Source of the DNA: CAYTEO01 sp964436825
Lineage (GTDB): Bacteria; Krumholzibacteriota; Krumholzibacteriia; LZORAL124-64-63
Assembly: GCA_964436825.1 (NCBI GenBank)
Contig: CAYTEO010000020.1
Span: 1 to 42,891, forward strand
Reading direction: 5' to 3'
DNA: 42,891 bases
Part shown: positions 1-7,728 of the stretch, piece after piece
Position numbering within the stretch: position 1 is the stretch's first letter
How the letters are laid out: each line of letters begins with the position of its first letter
Made by a program: the position numbers and the translations under genes
Notes under the pieces: model-generated
What the model saw: the letters and a program-made list of their open reading frames with translations, nothing else
What the model was told of the DNA's origin: nothing
The model's database searches: none

Positions 1-1
1 C

Positions 2-145
2 GATGGCCCGGTGCCGGCCGGCGCGCTGGTGCTGCGCTGGGACGGCCGCGACGATGCGGGGCGGGAGGCGGCCTCGGGCGTCTACCGGGTGGTGGCCGAG
101 GGGGAGGGTGGGCGGCAGGTCCGGCCGCTCACGCTGCTGCGCTGA
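2..145 (+). CDS. C-terminal end of a secreted protein with a FlgD-like sorting domain (partial)
   Basis: Only the last 47 codons are inside the window; the frame is open from base 2 to a TGA at 143-145. The peptide reads LRWDGRDDAGREAASGVYRV and ends VRPLTLLR. This is the W-x-G-R-D-D-x-G-x-x-x-x-S-G-x-Y pattern of the FlgD-like immunoglobulin fold found at the C-terminus of many FCB-group exported proteins. The same pattern closes the proteins ending at 17197 and 20782, which supports a real coding end. The catalytic or binding part lies upstream of the window and cannot be judged. Confidence 0.8.
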   Translation, partial: DGPVPAGALVLRWDGRDDAGREAASGVYRVVAEGEGGRQVRPLTLLR

Positions 146-197
146 GGGCGGCTTTCGGCTAGGCCGCGGCGGCGTGCGGCTGGGGCGGACGGACGGC

Positions 198-845
198 TCA
201 GGCCCGCGCCTCGCAGTGGCGGTACAGGACGCAGTCGTCGCAGCGGGGGGCGCGGGCGCGGCAGGTCGCGCGCCCGTGCTCGATCAGCAGGTGCCCGAAC
301 GCGACCCAGTCCTTGCGGGGAACGCACGCGTTGAGGTCGCGCTCGATCTTGACCGCCTCCTTGGGGCCGTGATCGGTCAGGCCGAGCTTGCCGGCGATCC
401 GGCCCACGTGGGTGTCCACGACCACGCCCGCCGGCTTGCCGAAGGCCACGCCCAGCACCACGTTGGCCGTCTTGCGCCCCACGCCCGCCAGGGCCACCAG
501 CTCGTCCAGCGTTTCGGGCAGCCGCCCGCCGTGCTTCTCCACCAGGTCGGTGCAGCACGACTTGATGGAGCGCGCCTTGTTGCGGTAGAAGCCGGTGCTG
601 CGGATGGCCTCCTCGATCTCGGCCAGGGGCGCCGTGGCGAAGTCGGCCGGTGAGGGGAAGCGCCGGAACAGCTCCGGGGTGACCTTGTTGACCCGCTCGT
701 CGGTGCACTGGGCGCTGAGGATCGTGGCGATCAGCAGCTGGAACGGGTCGCGGTGGTCCAGGGAGCAGGCGGCGTCGGGGAACTCACGGCGCAGCAGGCG
801 GATGACGTTGCGGGCGCGGCGCTTGCGGGCGGCCAGATCGAGCAT
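198..845 (-). CDS. nth: Endonuclease III, DNA glycosylase/AP lyase
   Basis: Base-excision repair enzyme that removes oxidised pyrimidines and cleaves the resulting abasic site; acts on DNA in the cytoplasm. The 215-residue product has the usual length. The helix-hairpin-helix LAGVGRKTANVV carries the catalytic Lys125, and VVVDTHV carries the catalytic Asp144. A C-terminal iron-sulphur loop is formed by Cys195, 202, 205 and 211 with the canonical C-x6-C-x2-C-x5-C spacing. The ATG at 845 follows a GGAGGAGAT ribosome site. The gene stands alone, divergent from the tRNA-Lys promoter. Identification is secure. Confidence 0.96.
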   Translation of the reverse strand: MLDLAARKRRARNVIRLLRREFPDAACSLDHRDPFQLLIATILSAQCTDERVNKVTPELFRRFPSPADFATAPLAEIEEAIRSTGFYRNKARSIKSCCTDLVEKHGGRLPETLDELVALAGVGRKTANVVLGVAFGKPAGVVVDTHVGRIAGKLGLTDHGPKEAVKIERDLNACVPRKDWVAFGHLLIEHGRATCRARAPRCDDCVLYRHCEARA

Positions 846-935
846 CGGATCTCCTCCGTTGACGGTCGTCGGATGGGGGAGAAGGTAGCAGCCCGACGGC
901 CGGGCGGCCAGTGGCGGGAAAGCGACGCCGGCGAC

Positions 936-964
936 TTGACAGACGGCAGGTCCGCTGCTAGGTT
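936..964 (+). promoter_or_regulatory. Promoter of tRNA-Lys
   Basis: A perfect TTGACA -35 box at 936-941 and a TAGGTT -10 box at 959-964 are separated by exactly 17 bp. They place a transcription start near 971, about 48 bases before the tRNA. Seen directly in sequence; activity is inferred. Confidence 0.75.
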
Positions 965-1018
965 TCTGCCGCTCGACGACCCAGGTCGCCGGGCCCGACA
1001 GCGCGACAACGACTCGGT

Positions 1019-1094
1019 GCGCCGCTAGCTCAACTGGTAGAGCAGCTGACTCTTAATCAGCCGGTTCGGGGTTCAAGTCCCTGGCGGCGTACCA
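1019..1094 (+). tRNA. tRNA-Lys (anticodon CTT)
   Basis: A complete 76-nt cloverleaf can be folded. The acceptor stem GCGCCGC pairs with GCGGCGT with a G1-U72 wobble. The D arm is GCTC...GAGC, the anticodon stem GCTGA pairs with TCAGC, and the anticodon CTT is at 1052-1054. The T arm is CGGGG-TTCAAGT-CCCTG, the discriminator is A, and CCA is encoded at 1092-1094. It reads AAG lysine codons, the dominant Lys codon in this GC-rich genome. It has its own consensus-like promoter and a hairpin terminator, so it is a single-gene transcription unit. Confidence 0.97.
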
Positions 1095-1102
1095 ACAAGA
1101 TC

Positions 1103-1138
1103 AAGGGGTTACGGGATTTACCCGTAGCCCCTTCTTTG
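1103..1138 (+). terminator. Rho-independent terminator after tRNA-Lys
   Basis: A 13-bp stem (AAGGGGTTACGGG, 1103-1115, with CCCGTAGCCCCTT, 1121-1133, one T-G pair) has an ATTTA loop and is followed by CTTTG. It lies nine bases after the tRNA CCA end. Confidence 0.85.
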
Positions 1139-1259
1139 TACCATCCAGGCAGGGATCCCCCACTGGCAGGGCAGTGACGGACCCTTGTTCCTCGGTCGAT
1201 CGGCGGTTACCCCCGATTGTCGGGACGGGCATGACGCCTGCCCGGCTATGGAGGGGGCG

Positions 1260-2009
1260 CTAGCTGTCAGCGTCGCTACGCGCCATCGCCACCAGCCGTC
1301 GGCCGGGAATCCTCCGGAACCCCGCCCCCAGCCGCGCCGCCGCCGCGGCGGCGAGCGGATCGGTGACCACCGTCCCGCAGATCACGTCCACCCCCCGGTC
1401 GAACAGCACCGGGCTGAGCGGGGCGCTGGCACCCAGCAGCACCACGTAGGCGTCGGGGCGGCACAGGGCGATCAGCTCGTCGAAGGTGCCGTTCAGCAGC
1501 GACGTTCCGGTCAGGGCCACCACGTCGGCCCGGGGCAGCACTTCCGGGGCGGCGTCGGCCGGCAGGTCGCCGGGGCGGGGGCGCAGCTCCAGCACGTCGC
1601 ACGCCGCCGCCGCGGCGCGGAGACGGTCGGTGAAGGGGAAGTGCCCCACCACGGCCACCCGGCGGCCGGGGGCCCGTTCCAGCAGCAGCTGCTCGGCGTT
1701 GACCTCCCGGCAGCGGGACAGGTCGACCTCCAGCAGGGCGTTCAGCGCCGCCATCCCCACGCTGGAGCGGGGCGGTTGCTGCGTCAGCAACCAGCCGGCC
1801 AGCTCGCGGGCCGAGAGCGCCAGCAGCTCGTCCGCGGAGGGGAGGGGTGAGGCCGTGCCCTCTCCGGGACCGGTCCCCAGCGAGGAGGCGATGCCGCCGC
1901 GCGGCGGCGTCGTGTCGGTGACCACGGCCGTCCAGCGCACGCCCACGGCCACGTCGCGCAGCGGCGCGTCGCCGGACAGCGAGGCGAGCAGGGCATCGAT
2001 GGTGTTCAA
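1260..2009 (-). CDS. DUF4213/DUF364 putative heavy-metal chelation protein
   Basis: The C-terminal half reads GRRVAVVGHFPFTDRL, LPRADVVALTGTSLLNGTFDELI and YVVLLGASAPLSP. This is the Rossmann-like fold of DUF364, a family described as putative heavy-metal chelating and often found beside metal-uptake genes. The N-terminal part resembles the DUF4213 enolase-like domain, with VGVRWTAVVT near the start. The open frame reaches 2033, but the only good ribosome site (GGGAGG) lies inside that extension and points to a TTG start at 2009, giving 249 residues. Its substrate is unknown. A Zn/Mn-type ABC importer lies about 2 kb away but is not in the same transcription unit. Confidence 0.8.
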   Translation of the reverse strand: MNTIDALLASLSGDAPLRDVAVGVRWTAVVTDTTPPRGGIASSLGTGPGEGTASPLPSADELLALSARELAGWLLTQQPPRSSVGMAALNALLEVDLSRCREVNAEQLLLERAPGRRVAVVGHFPFTDRLRAAAAACDVLELRPRPGDLPADAAPEVLPRADVVALTGTSLLNGTFDELIALCRPDAYVVLLGASAPLSPVLFDRGVDVICGTVVTDPLAAAAAARLGAGFRRIPGRRLVAMARSDADS

Positions 2010-2145
2010 GACCGTTTCCTCCCTGCGTGACAAGCGGCACGGATCAGGTCGTCCGGGGCATCTCCTGGCAGGGCCCGGGCATCGACGATGGCGGTCGGGA
2101 TCACCCCTCGCAAGCGCGCCTGTCGCTGGAGCGGGTGGATGTCCG

Positions 2146-2175
2146 TTGCAGCGGGTGTCGCTTCCGTGCTAGCGT
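2146..2175 (+). promoter_or_regulatory. Candidate promoter of the secreted protein at 2219
   Basis: TTGCAG (2146-2151) and TAGCGT (2170-2175) are 18 bp apart. The -10 box abuts the palindrome at 2174-2201, so that element would cover the transcription start. Confidence 0.5.
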
Positions 2176-2201
2176 GACTTGAGAAAGTGTTCTCAAGACA
2201 C
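2174..2201. promoter_or_regulatory. Perfect palindrome, possible operator or 5' hairpin
   Basis: CTTGAGAA (2178-2185) and TTCTCAAG (2190-2197) are exact inverted repeats around AGTG. GTG and CAC extend the symmetry outward after one mismatch. A second small palindrome, CTTGACAAG, follows at 2201-2209 and repeats the CTTGA half-site. There is no following T-run and it lies upstream of a start codon, so a repressor operator is more likely than a terminator. No known regulator box is recognised. Confidence 0.55.
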
Positions 2202-2218
2202 TTGACAAGGGGGTCAGC

Positions 2219-2770
2219 ATGAAGGGGAATCCGATCACCATCATCATCATCGCCGTGCTCGTGGCGGTTTGTCCCGTGCGCGCACCCGCGGGGACCATCA
2301 CCCTCACCCTGGACAACGTCTATGTGACCGAGTGTTACGAGACGGACAGCGAGGCCGGCTGCCTGCTCTGGTTCGAGGCCACCACCAGCGAGGACGAGAT
2401 CGCCGGCTACTGCCTGTTCGTCCCGCACGCAGAGGCCCTGGGCAAGATCGGTGTCTACATCTGGCCGGCCCGTCTGGTCGTCGATCTGACCACGCTGCAG
2501 GGGATCGAGTCGGCCGAGATCGACATCTACGAGACCCACTTCGCCGGTTCCACGCGGGCCTTCTTCTACGAACAGGGCAGCCTCGTGGCCTCGACGCAGA
2601 GCTACCAGGAGGACGAGCAGACCCTCGTCCTGGACGCCGGCGGGGGCAGGGTGGATCGGCTGGCCGTCTCGGCTCACGAGAGCTACGTCTGGGAGATCCG
2701 GCTCAGCGGATCGGCCCTGGTGCCCGGTGACGGCGTGAGCTTCGGGGCGATCAAGAGCCTGTACCGCTGA
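2219..2770 (+). CDS. Small secreted protein of unknown function with C-terminal WG-x-IK-type tail
   Basis: The 183-residue product starts with a clear signal peptide: MKGN, then the hydrophobic ITIIIIAVLVAV, with probable cleavage near APAG. The mature part is rich in beta-prone acidic segments (TLTLDNVYVTECYETDSEAG) and contains three Cys. I recognise no family. The last residues are VPGDGVSFGAIKSLYR, ending exactly at the stop. The same tail pattern closes two unrelated exported proteins at 17262 and 41497, so it may be a targeting signal. The gene is probably monocistronic behind the palindrome at 2174-2201. Expected location is the cell envelope or outside the cell. Confidence 0.8.
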   Translation: MKGNPITIIIIAVLVAVCPVRAPAGTITLTLDNVYVTECYETDSEAGCLLWFEATTSEDEIAGYCLFVPHAEALGKIGVYIWPARLVVDLTTLQGIESAEIDIYETHFAGSTRAFFYEQGSLVASTQSYQEDEQTLVLDAGGGRVDRLAVSAHESYVWEIRLSGSALVPGDGVSFGAIKSLYR

Positions 2771-2878
2771 CCGGGGAGCGCGGGGGCACCTCTTCCCTGG
2801 TGAAGGGAGGGACCTTGGCGGTGGCTGCGGTGCCGTCCCGTGCGCGGCGGCGAGCAGGTGGCGTCCCTGTCCTCTCCC

Positions 2879-2907
2879 TTGACGCCGGCACCGATCCGGT
2901 CGAGCAT
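2879..2907 (+). promoter_or_regulatory. Weak candidate promoter of the truncated gene at 2942
   Basis: TTGACG (2879-2884) lies 17 bp from GAGCAT (2902-2907). The -10 match is poor (3 of 6), so this is only suggestive. Confidence 0.3.
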
Positions 2908-2941
2908 GGCGGTGGATCACTCGAGCAGGAAGGAGCCTGCG

Positions 2942-3099
2942 ATGGTCGTTTCCCTGCCGCGGCGCCCCGGGGGGCTGATCCTGGTCCCCGTTCTGTTGCT
3001 CTTCGTCCTTGTCCGTCCTCCCGCCGTCCTGGCCGGCTGGTTGAACCCGGAACCGGTGGGCCAGTGGTCCAGCGGCCCCTGCAACCCGCCGAGCGGGGG
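2942..3099 (+). pseudogene. Truncated N-terminus of a secreted protein
   Basis: An ATG at 2942 sits 6 bases after a strong AGGAAGGAG ribosome site. It opens a convincing signal peptide (LILVPVLLLFVLVRPPAVLA) followed by GWLNPEPVGQWSSGPC. After about 50 codons the frame runs straight into the 3' end of the convergent aldo/keto reductase at 3100. It stays open antisense only until about 3397. The mature start, with its G-x-W-x-x-G-P-C pattern, recalls the first strand of LVIVD-type beta-propeller proteins, but too little remains to assign a family. The likely reading is that a deletion or rearrangement removed the body of the gene while leaving its start signals. A short secreted peptide cannot be excluded. 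Confidence 0.5.
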
Positions 3100-4095
3100 T
3101 CAGTGCCCCCGCCAGTCCTTCTCCGGGTCGGGACGGTTGTCCAGGATCTCCTCGATCCGCTCCAGGACGTCCGGCGTCAGCCTCTCGATCACGTCCAGCG
3201 CGCCCAGGTTCTCCCGCAGCTGCTCCACGCTCGATGCCCCCAGGATGACGGTGCTGACATCGTCGTTGGCCAGGCACCAGGCGATGGCCAGCTGGGCGCG
3301 GCTGCACCCCAGCTCCCGCGCCACCGGCTCCAGGCGGCGCGACACCGCGATGCGCCGGTCCCACTCGGGGGCCAGCTGCTCGCGCAGCCACTGGTAGCCG
3401 GGCAGCGAGAGGCGGCTCCCGTCGGGGATCCCCTCGTCGTACTTGCCGGTCAGCAGGCCGCTGGCCAGGGGGCTCCAGACCGTCGTGCCCAGGCCCAGCT
3501 CCTCGTACAGGTCGGCGTACTCCACCTCCACCCGGTGGCGGTGCAGCATGTTGTACTGGGGCTGCTCCATCTGCGGGGGGCGCAGGTGCTCGCGGCGGGC
3601 GATGGCGTGGGCCTGGCGGATCTGGTCGGCGCTCCACTCGCTGGTGCCCCAGTAGAGGGCCTTCCCCTGGCGGACGATCTGGTCCATGGCCCAGACCGTC
3701 TCCTCGATGGGGGTGTGGACGTCCGGCCGGTGGCAGAACAGCAGGTCCACGTAGTCCAGCCCGAGCCGCTGCAGGGAGGCGTCGGTCCCCTCGACCAGGT
3801 GCTTGTAGGAGAGGCCGCGGTCGTTGGGACCCTCGCCGCCCCAGAAGATCTTCGTCGAGATGACCAGGTCGCTGCGGCGCCAGCCGACCCGGCGCAGGAC
3901 CTCGCCCATGATCCGCTCGGCCTCGCCGGCGGCATAGACCTCGGCGGTGTCGAAGAAGTTGATGCCCGCCTCGTAGGCGGCGGTCATGCAGGCGGTGGCG
4001 GCGTCGACGTCGAGCTGGTCCTTGAAGGTCACCCACGAGCCGAACGAGAGAGCCGACAGCTTCAGGCCGGACTTGCCGAGAAAGCGGTATTCCAT
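3100..4095 (-). CDS. Aldo/keto reductase, Kv-beta-like subfamily
   Basis: NADPH-dependent oxidoreductase with a TIM-barrel fold. The catalytic tetrad is visible: Asp49 and Tyr54 in FFDTAEVY, Lys82 in STKIFWGG and His122 in LLFCHRPD. The RFLGKSGLKLSALSFGSW start and the STVILGASSVEQLRENL segment near the end match the potassium-channel beta-subunit-like AKR6 group, which includes E. coli YghZ. The frame extends five codons upstream, but GAAAGGA lies 7 bases before the ATG at 4095, giving 331 residues. It lies 24 bases after the metal-importer permease on the same strand and may be co-transcribed. The physiological substrate cannot be read from sequence. Confidence 0.92.
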   Translation of the reverse strand: MEYRFLGKSGLKLSALSFGSWVTFKDQLDVDAATACMTAAYEAGINFFDTAEVYAAGEAERIMGEVLRRVGWRRSDLVISTKIFWGGEGPNDRGLSYKHLVEGTDASLQRLGLDYVDLLFCHRPDVHTPIEETVWAMDQIVRQGKALYWGTSEWSADQIRQAHAIARREHLRPPQMEQPQYNMLHRHRVEVEYADLYEELGLGTTVWSPLASGLLTGKYDEGIPDGSRLSLPGYQWLREQLAPEWDRRIAVSRRLEPVARELGCSRAQLAIAWCLANDDVSTVILGASSVEQLRENLGALDVIERLTPDVLERIEEILDNRPDPEKDWRGH

Positions 4096-4119
4096 CGTCG
4101 TTCCTTTCACCGGGGGTCG

Positions 4120-4992
4120 TCACGCGTTCCCGTTGTCGTGGTCGCCCACGAGCCGGCGCCGCAGCAGCGCCCGGCCGGCGTGGGCCAGCAGGTAGATCGT
4201 GGCGGCCAGCAGGACGGTGACCGCGCCGGTCGGCAGGTCGGCCCGGAAGCTCAGGGCCAGGCCGCCGGTGGTCACCAGACCGCTCAACAGCGCCGCGCCG
4301 GCCATCATCTGCCACAGCTTGCGCGCCACGACCCCGGCCGCCGAGACCGGCAGCGTGACCAGGGCGATGACCATGACCACGCCCACCACGTAGACCAGGC
4401 TGACGATCGTCAACGCGATCAGCACCAGCAGCAGGGTGCTGTAGAGCGGGACGTTCAGGCCGCGCAGCAGGGCGAACTCCTCGTCGTAGCTGACCGCCAG
4501 CAGCGGGTCGTAGAACAGCAGGACCGCCGCCAGCACGACCGCGTCCAGGACCAGCAGCACGACCAGGTCCGTTCCCGAGATCAGGACCAGGTTGCCGAAC
4601 AGGTAGGTCCAGAGGTCGGCCTTGTAGCCGGGGCTGAGCGACAGGAACAGGACACCGGTGGCGATGCCCACCGCCCACAGCGCCGAGATGACCGTGTCCT
4701 CCCGCTCGCGGGCGTGGGTCCGCACCAGCCCCAGCAGCAGGGCCGCGGCCACCGCCGCCGCCAGCGCCCCGTGCAGCGGCTGCAGCCAGGCCACGCCGCG
4801 GGCGGTGTGCAGCCAGTAGGCGATCCCCATCCCGCCCAGCACCGCGTGGGCCAGGCTGCCGACCACCGAGGTGATCCGCCGGGTGACGACGTAGGAGCCG
4901 ATGACCCCGCAGGCGATACTCGCCATCCAGCCGGCCAGCAGGGCCTGGCGCAGGAAGGGGAACTCCCGCAGGGCTTGCCAGAACTCAGTCAT
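4120..4992 (-). CDS. Metal ABC transporter permease, ZnuB/MntB family
   Basis: Membrane subunit of a zinc or manganese importer (ABC-3 family). The 290 residues contain about eight to nine hydrophobic spans. The N-terminal FPFLRQALLAGWMASIACGVIGSYVVTRR and the following SLAHAVLGGMGIAY are characteristic of this family. Its ATG overlaps the end of the ATPase gene by 8 bases, showing translational coupling, and a periplasmic binding protein is encoded upstream. The C-terminus HDNGNA is short. Zn versus Mn specificity cannot be decided from the permease alone. Confidence 0.93.
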   Translation of the reverse strand: MTEFWQALREFPFLRQALLAGWMASIACGVIGSYVVTRRITSVVGSLAHAVLGGMGIAYWLHTARGVAWLQPLHGALAAAVAAALLLGLVRTHAREREDTVISALWAVGIATGVLFLSLSPGYKADLWTYLFGNLVLISGTDLVVLLVLDAVVLAAVLLFYDPLLAVSYDEEFALLRGLNVPLYSTLLLVLIALTIVSLVYVVGVVMVIALVTLPVSAAGVVARKLWQMMAGAALLSGLVTTGGLALSFRADLPTGAVTVLLAATIYLLAHAGRALLRRRLVGDHDNGNA

Positions 4993-5749
4993 GGTGCGCG
5001 CCTCCGTCGCGGGAGTGGTCGTGGTCGTGCCGCACCAGGCGCAGGTGCTCGCTGTCGTGGAACAGGCGCGACAGCTCCCCGCGCAGCTCGGTGACGCAGT
5101 GCTCGGCGACGGTGACGTTGACGCACAGGACCTTGTTCACGTACTCGGAGACCACGCCCACGTCGTGGGAGACCATCACGATCGTCATCCGCTCGTTGAG
5201 CCGCCGCAGCAGCTCGTAGAGCTCGTCCTGGACGCCGGGATCGAGGCTGGCCGTCGGCTCGTCCAGCAGCAGGAGCTCCGGTTCCGCGGCCAGGGCGCGG
5301 GCGATCAGCACCCGCTGGCGCTGGCCGCCGGAGAGGTCGGCCAGCGGGCGGTCGGCCAGCGACTCGGCGGCGACCATCGCCAGGGCCCGGTCGGCGATCT
5401 CCCGGTCGCGGCGGGGATAGGGCCCCCAGGGCCGGCGCAGTCCCAGCCGTCCCATGCGCACGACCTCGCGCGCGGTCACCGGGAACAGGGGATCCAGGTT
5501 GGCGTGCTGGGGCATGTAGCCCACCCGGCGGCGGGCCGTGACCGGGTCGTTGCCCAGGACGGTGACCGTGCCGTGCTGCGGCTCCAGGAGGCCGAGCAGC
5601 AGGCGCAGCAGGGTCGTCTTGCCGCCGCCGTTGGGGCCGATGATCGAGACGAAGTCGCGCTCCTGGATCGTGAACGTGACGTCCTGCAGGACCGGCCGGC
5701 GGTCGTAGCGGAAGGCGACCCCCTGGAGCGAGACGACCGGCGCGCTCAT
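4985..5749 (-). CDS. Metal ABC transporter ATP-binding protein, ZnuC/MntA family
   Basis: Nucleotide-binding subunit that powers the importer from the cytoplasmic face. Walker A is GPNGGGKT (residues 38-45), the signature is LSGGQ (139-143), and Walker B runs into DEPTASLD (163-170) with the following H-loop in MVSHD. The tail RHDHDHSRDGGAHHD is rich in His and Asp and could bind the transported metal. The frame stays open far upstream, but MSAPVV at 5749 is the start that overlaps the binding-protein stop in an ATGA junction and aligns with the usual 250-residue length. It is the middle gene of a three-gene operon. Confidence 0.95.
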   Translation of the reverse strand: MSAPVVSLQGVAFRYDRRPVLQDVTFTIQERDFVSIIGPNGGGKTTLLRLLLGLLEPQHGTVTVLGNDPVTARRRVGYMPQHANLDPLFPVTAREVVRMGRLGLRRPWGPYPRRDREIADRALAMVAAESLADRPLADLSGGQRQRVLIARALAAEPELLLLDEPTASLDPGVQDELYELLRRLNERMTIVMVSHDVGVVSEYVNKVLCVNVTVAEHCVTELRGELSRLFHDSEHLRLVRHDHDHSRDGGAHHD

Positions 5750-6618
5750 GGGCCGCCTCCCCCGTCCGCGGCCCCGTCGTCGGCGGTCTCCGGCGCCAGG
5801 TGCGCGAGGATCGTCCGGGCGATCCGGCGCAGGTTGTCCGGGTAGTCCGGCGCCAGGGGATCGAGGACGGCGACGCCCATCCCCGTCTGCCGGGCCACGT
5901 TGCCGGCCAGGGTGCTGGAGAACTGGGGCTCGACGAAGATGGTCGTCACGCCCTGTTCGCGGGCCCGGCGCAGGGTCTGGACCAGCCGGCGTGGGCTCGG
6001 CTCCAGCCCGCCGTGCTCGATGGCCTCCTGGTGCAGCCCGAACTCGGCGGCGAAGTGCCCGAAGGCCGGGTGGAAGACCAGCAGGGTCTGCCCGCGGAGC
6101 GGGGCCAGCAGCCGGGAGAGCTCCGCCGAGAGGGCCCGCAGGGTGTCTCCCACGGCGGCCGCGCGCCGGCGGTAGCGTTCGGCGCCCGCGGGGTCGAGGC
6201 GGCAGAGGCCGGCGGCGGTGCTGTCGGCCAGGGCGACGGCCAGGCGCGGGCTGAGCCAGAGGTGGGGATCCGGCTCCCCGTCGATCCGGGGCGCCGGCGG
6301 TGGTGGGACGATCACCAGGTCCGGGGCGATGCTCCGCAGCCGGGGCAGGAGGTTGGCCTCCAGGGGAATGCCGGCGGTCAGGTACAGGTCGGTACGGGCC
6401 AGGCGGGCGACCTCCGCGGGGGAGGGGTCGAACGTCGCCGGCGAGGCGCCGGGCGCGACGACGACGAGCACCTTCGTCTCCGGTCCGGCGATCTGGCGGA
6501 CGAACCACTGCTGGGGCGGGATGCTGACGGCCACGGTCAGCGCCGCCGCCGGCGCCGCCGCCAGCAGGAGCGCCAGGACCAGTCCGGCCCCCGGCCTGTA
6601 CCGTCGTCCCGTTCCCAT
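5746..6618 (-). CDS. Metal ABC transporter substrate-binding protein, ZnuA/cluster A-I
   Basis: Periplasmic or lipid-exposed receptor that captures the metal. A signal peptide (AGLVLALLLAAAPAAALT) is followed by VSIPPQQWFVRQIAG, the family's first strand. Likely ligands are His119 (DPHLWLSP), His183 (FHPAFGHFA), Glu230 (FVEPQF) and Asp253. The usual first His, in the P-H-T-F-E-P loop, is Ala61 here (GASPATFDPSP). There is no long His-rich loop. The longer frame begins at 6672, but GAGGGA upstream of the ATG at 6618 supports the shorter 290-residue form. It is first in the operon with ATPase and permease. Loss of one His may alter affinity or metal choice; this is inference. Confidence 0.9.
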   Translation of the reverse strand: MGTGRRYRPGAGLVLALLLAAAPAAALTVAVSIPPQQWFVRQIAGPETKVLVVVAPGASPATFDPSPAEVARLARTDLYLTAGIPLEANLLPRLRSIAPDLVIVPPPPAPRIDGEPDPHLWLSPRLAVALADSTAAGLCRLDPAGAERYRRRAAAVGDTLRALSAELSRLLAPLRGQTLLVFHPAFGHFAAEFGLHQEAIEHGGLEPSPRRLVQTLRRAREQGVTTIFVEPQFSSTLAGNVARQTGMGVAVLDPLAPDYPDNLRRIARTILAHLAPETADDGAADGGGGP

Positions 6619-6672
6619 GGCTCGTCGTCCCTCTCGTGTCACGAAGGATGTGCCCGTTTCCGACAGCGACAC

Positions 6673-6701
6673 ATCATCGCAAGGACCGCGCGGGATGACA
6701 A
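6673..6701 (-). promoter_or_regulatory. Candidate promoter of the metal importer operon
   Basis: On the minus strand TTGTCA (6701-6696) and GATGAT (6678-6673) are 17 bp apart. The start would fall about 50 bases before the binding-protein ATG. No recognisable Zur, Fur or MntR box overlaps it. Confidence 0.45.
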
Positions 6702-6705
6702 GCTG

Positions 6706-7728
6706 TTACGCGCCCGCCAGCGAACGGCCGACCGCCGGGGCGATCCGCGCCAGGGACTCCATCAGCGCCGCGAAGCCGTCGGGGGTGAGGCTCTGGGCCC
6801 CGTCCGACAGCGCCTCCTCGGGGTGGGGATGGACCTCGACGATGATCCCGTCGGCGCCGGCCGCCAGGGCCGCCCGGGCCACCGCCGGGACCCAGTCGCG
6901 GACACCGACGGCGTGGCTGGGGTCGACGACGACCGGCAGGTGGGTCAGCGACTTCAGCGCCGGCACCGCCCCGATGTCGCAGGTGTTGCGCGTGGTCGTC
7001 TCGAAGGTGCGGATTCCCCGCTCGCAGAGCATGACCTGCCGGTTGCCGTTGGCCATGACGTACTCGGCGGCCAGCAGCAGCTCCTCCAGGGTCGACATCA
7101 TGCCGCGCTTCAGCAGGACCGGCTTGCGCGACCGTCCCACCGCCTCCAGCAGGGCGTAGTTCTGCATGTTGCGGGCGCCCACCTGGAGGATGTCGGCGTG
7201 GGCGGCCACCAGGTCCACCTGCTCGGGGGACATGACCTCGGTCACCACGTCCAGGCCCGTGGCGGCGCGCGCCTCGGCCAGCAGGCGCAGTCCCTCCTCG
7301 CCCAGTCCCTGGAAGCTGTAGGGGGAGGTGCGCGGCTTGAAGGCGCCGCCGCGCAGGACGCGGGCGCCGGCGGCGACGACGATCCTGGCCGTCTCCAGCA
7401 GCTGGTCGCGGGACTCGACCGAGCACGGCCCGGCCATGACGACGAACTCCCGGCCGCCGACCTCGGCTCCGCGCAGCGGGATGACCGTCGGCTCGGGCTG
7501 TGCCTCCCGGGCGACCAGCTTGTAGGGGCGGGCCACCTCCTCGATCCGGACGACGCCGGGGAAGTCGGCCAGGTGGGCCAGGTCGGAAGCGGCGCGGGCG
7601 CCGACCACCCCGATGACCGTCTCGCGCCGGCCGTGGGAGGGACGGGCCTGGTAGCCCAACCGCTCGATCTCGCGGATGACGGCGCCGATGCGGGAGACAG
7701 GCGCGTCCGGTGCCATGACGATGATCAT
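6706..7728 (-). CDS. aroF: 3-deoxy-7-phosphoheptulonate (DAHP) synthase, AroF/I-beta type
   Basis: Catalyses the first step of aromatic biosynthesis, joining phosphoenolpyruvate and erythrose 4-phosphate. The 340 residues have a ferredoxin-like regulatory domain (about 1-70, MIIVMAPDAPVSRIGAVI). The I-beta barrel follows, with MAGPCSVES, GGAFKPRTSPYSFQGLG, QVGARNMQNY, LLKRGM and VVVDPSHA. It is not fused to chorismate mutase. The ATG at 7728 overlaps the trpA stop (ATGA) and follows GGAAGGAG. It is the last gene of the trp operon, so the pathway's entry enzyme would be controlled by tryptophan supply. Confidence 0.95.
   Translation of the reverse strand: MIIVMAPDAPVSRIGAVIREIERLGYQARPSHGRRETVIGVVGARAASDLAHLADFPGVVRIEEVARPYKLVAREAQPEPTVIPLRGAEVGGREFVVMAGPCSVESRDQLLETARIVVAAGARVLRGGAFKPRTSPYSFQGLGEEGLRLLAEARAATGLDVVTEVMSPEQVDLVAAHADILQVGARNMQNYALLEAVGRSRKPVLLKRGMMSTLEELLLAAEYVMANGNRQVMLCERGIRTFETTTRNTCDIGAVPALKSLTHLPVVVDPSHAVGVRDWVPAVARAALAAGADGIIVEVHPHPEEALSDGAQSLTPDGFAALMESLARIAPAVGRSLAGA

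Noticed and set aside
1019..1260. tRNA-Lys as an integration site for a mobile element
   Set aside because: No integrase, no repeat of the tRNA 3' end and ordinary genes on both sides.
2800..5094. A 764-codon plus-strand open frame
   Set aside because: Antisense to the aldo/keto reductase and the ABC permease, both securely identified.
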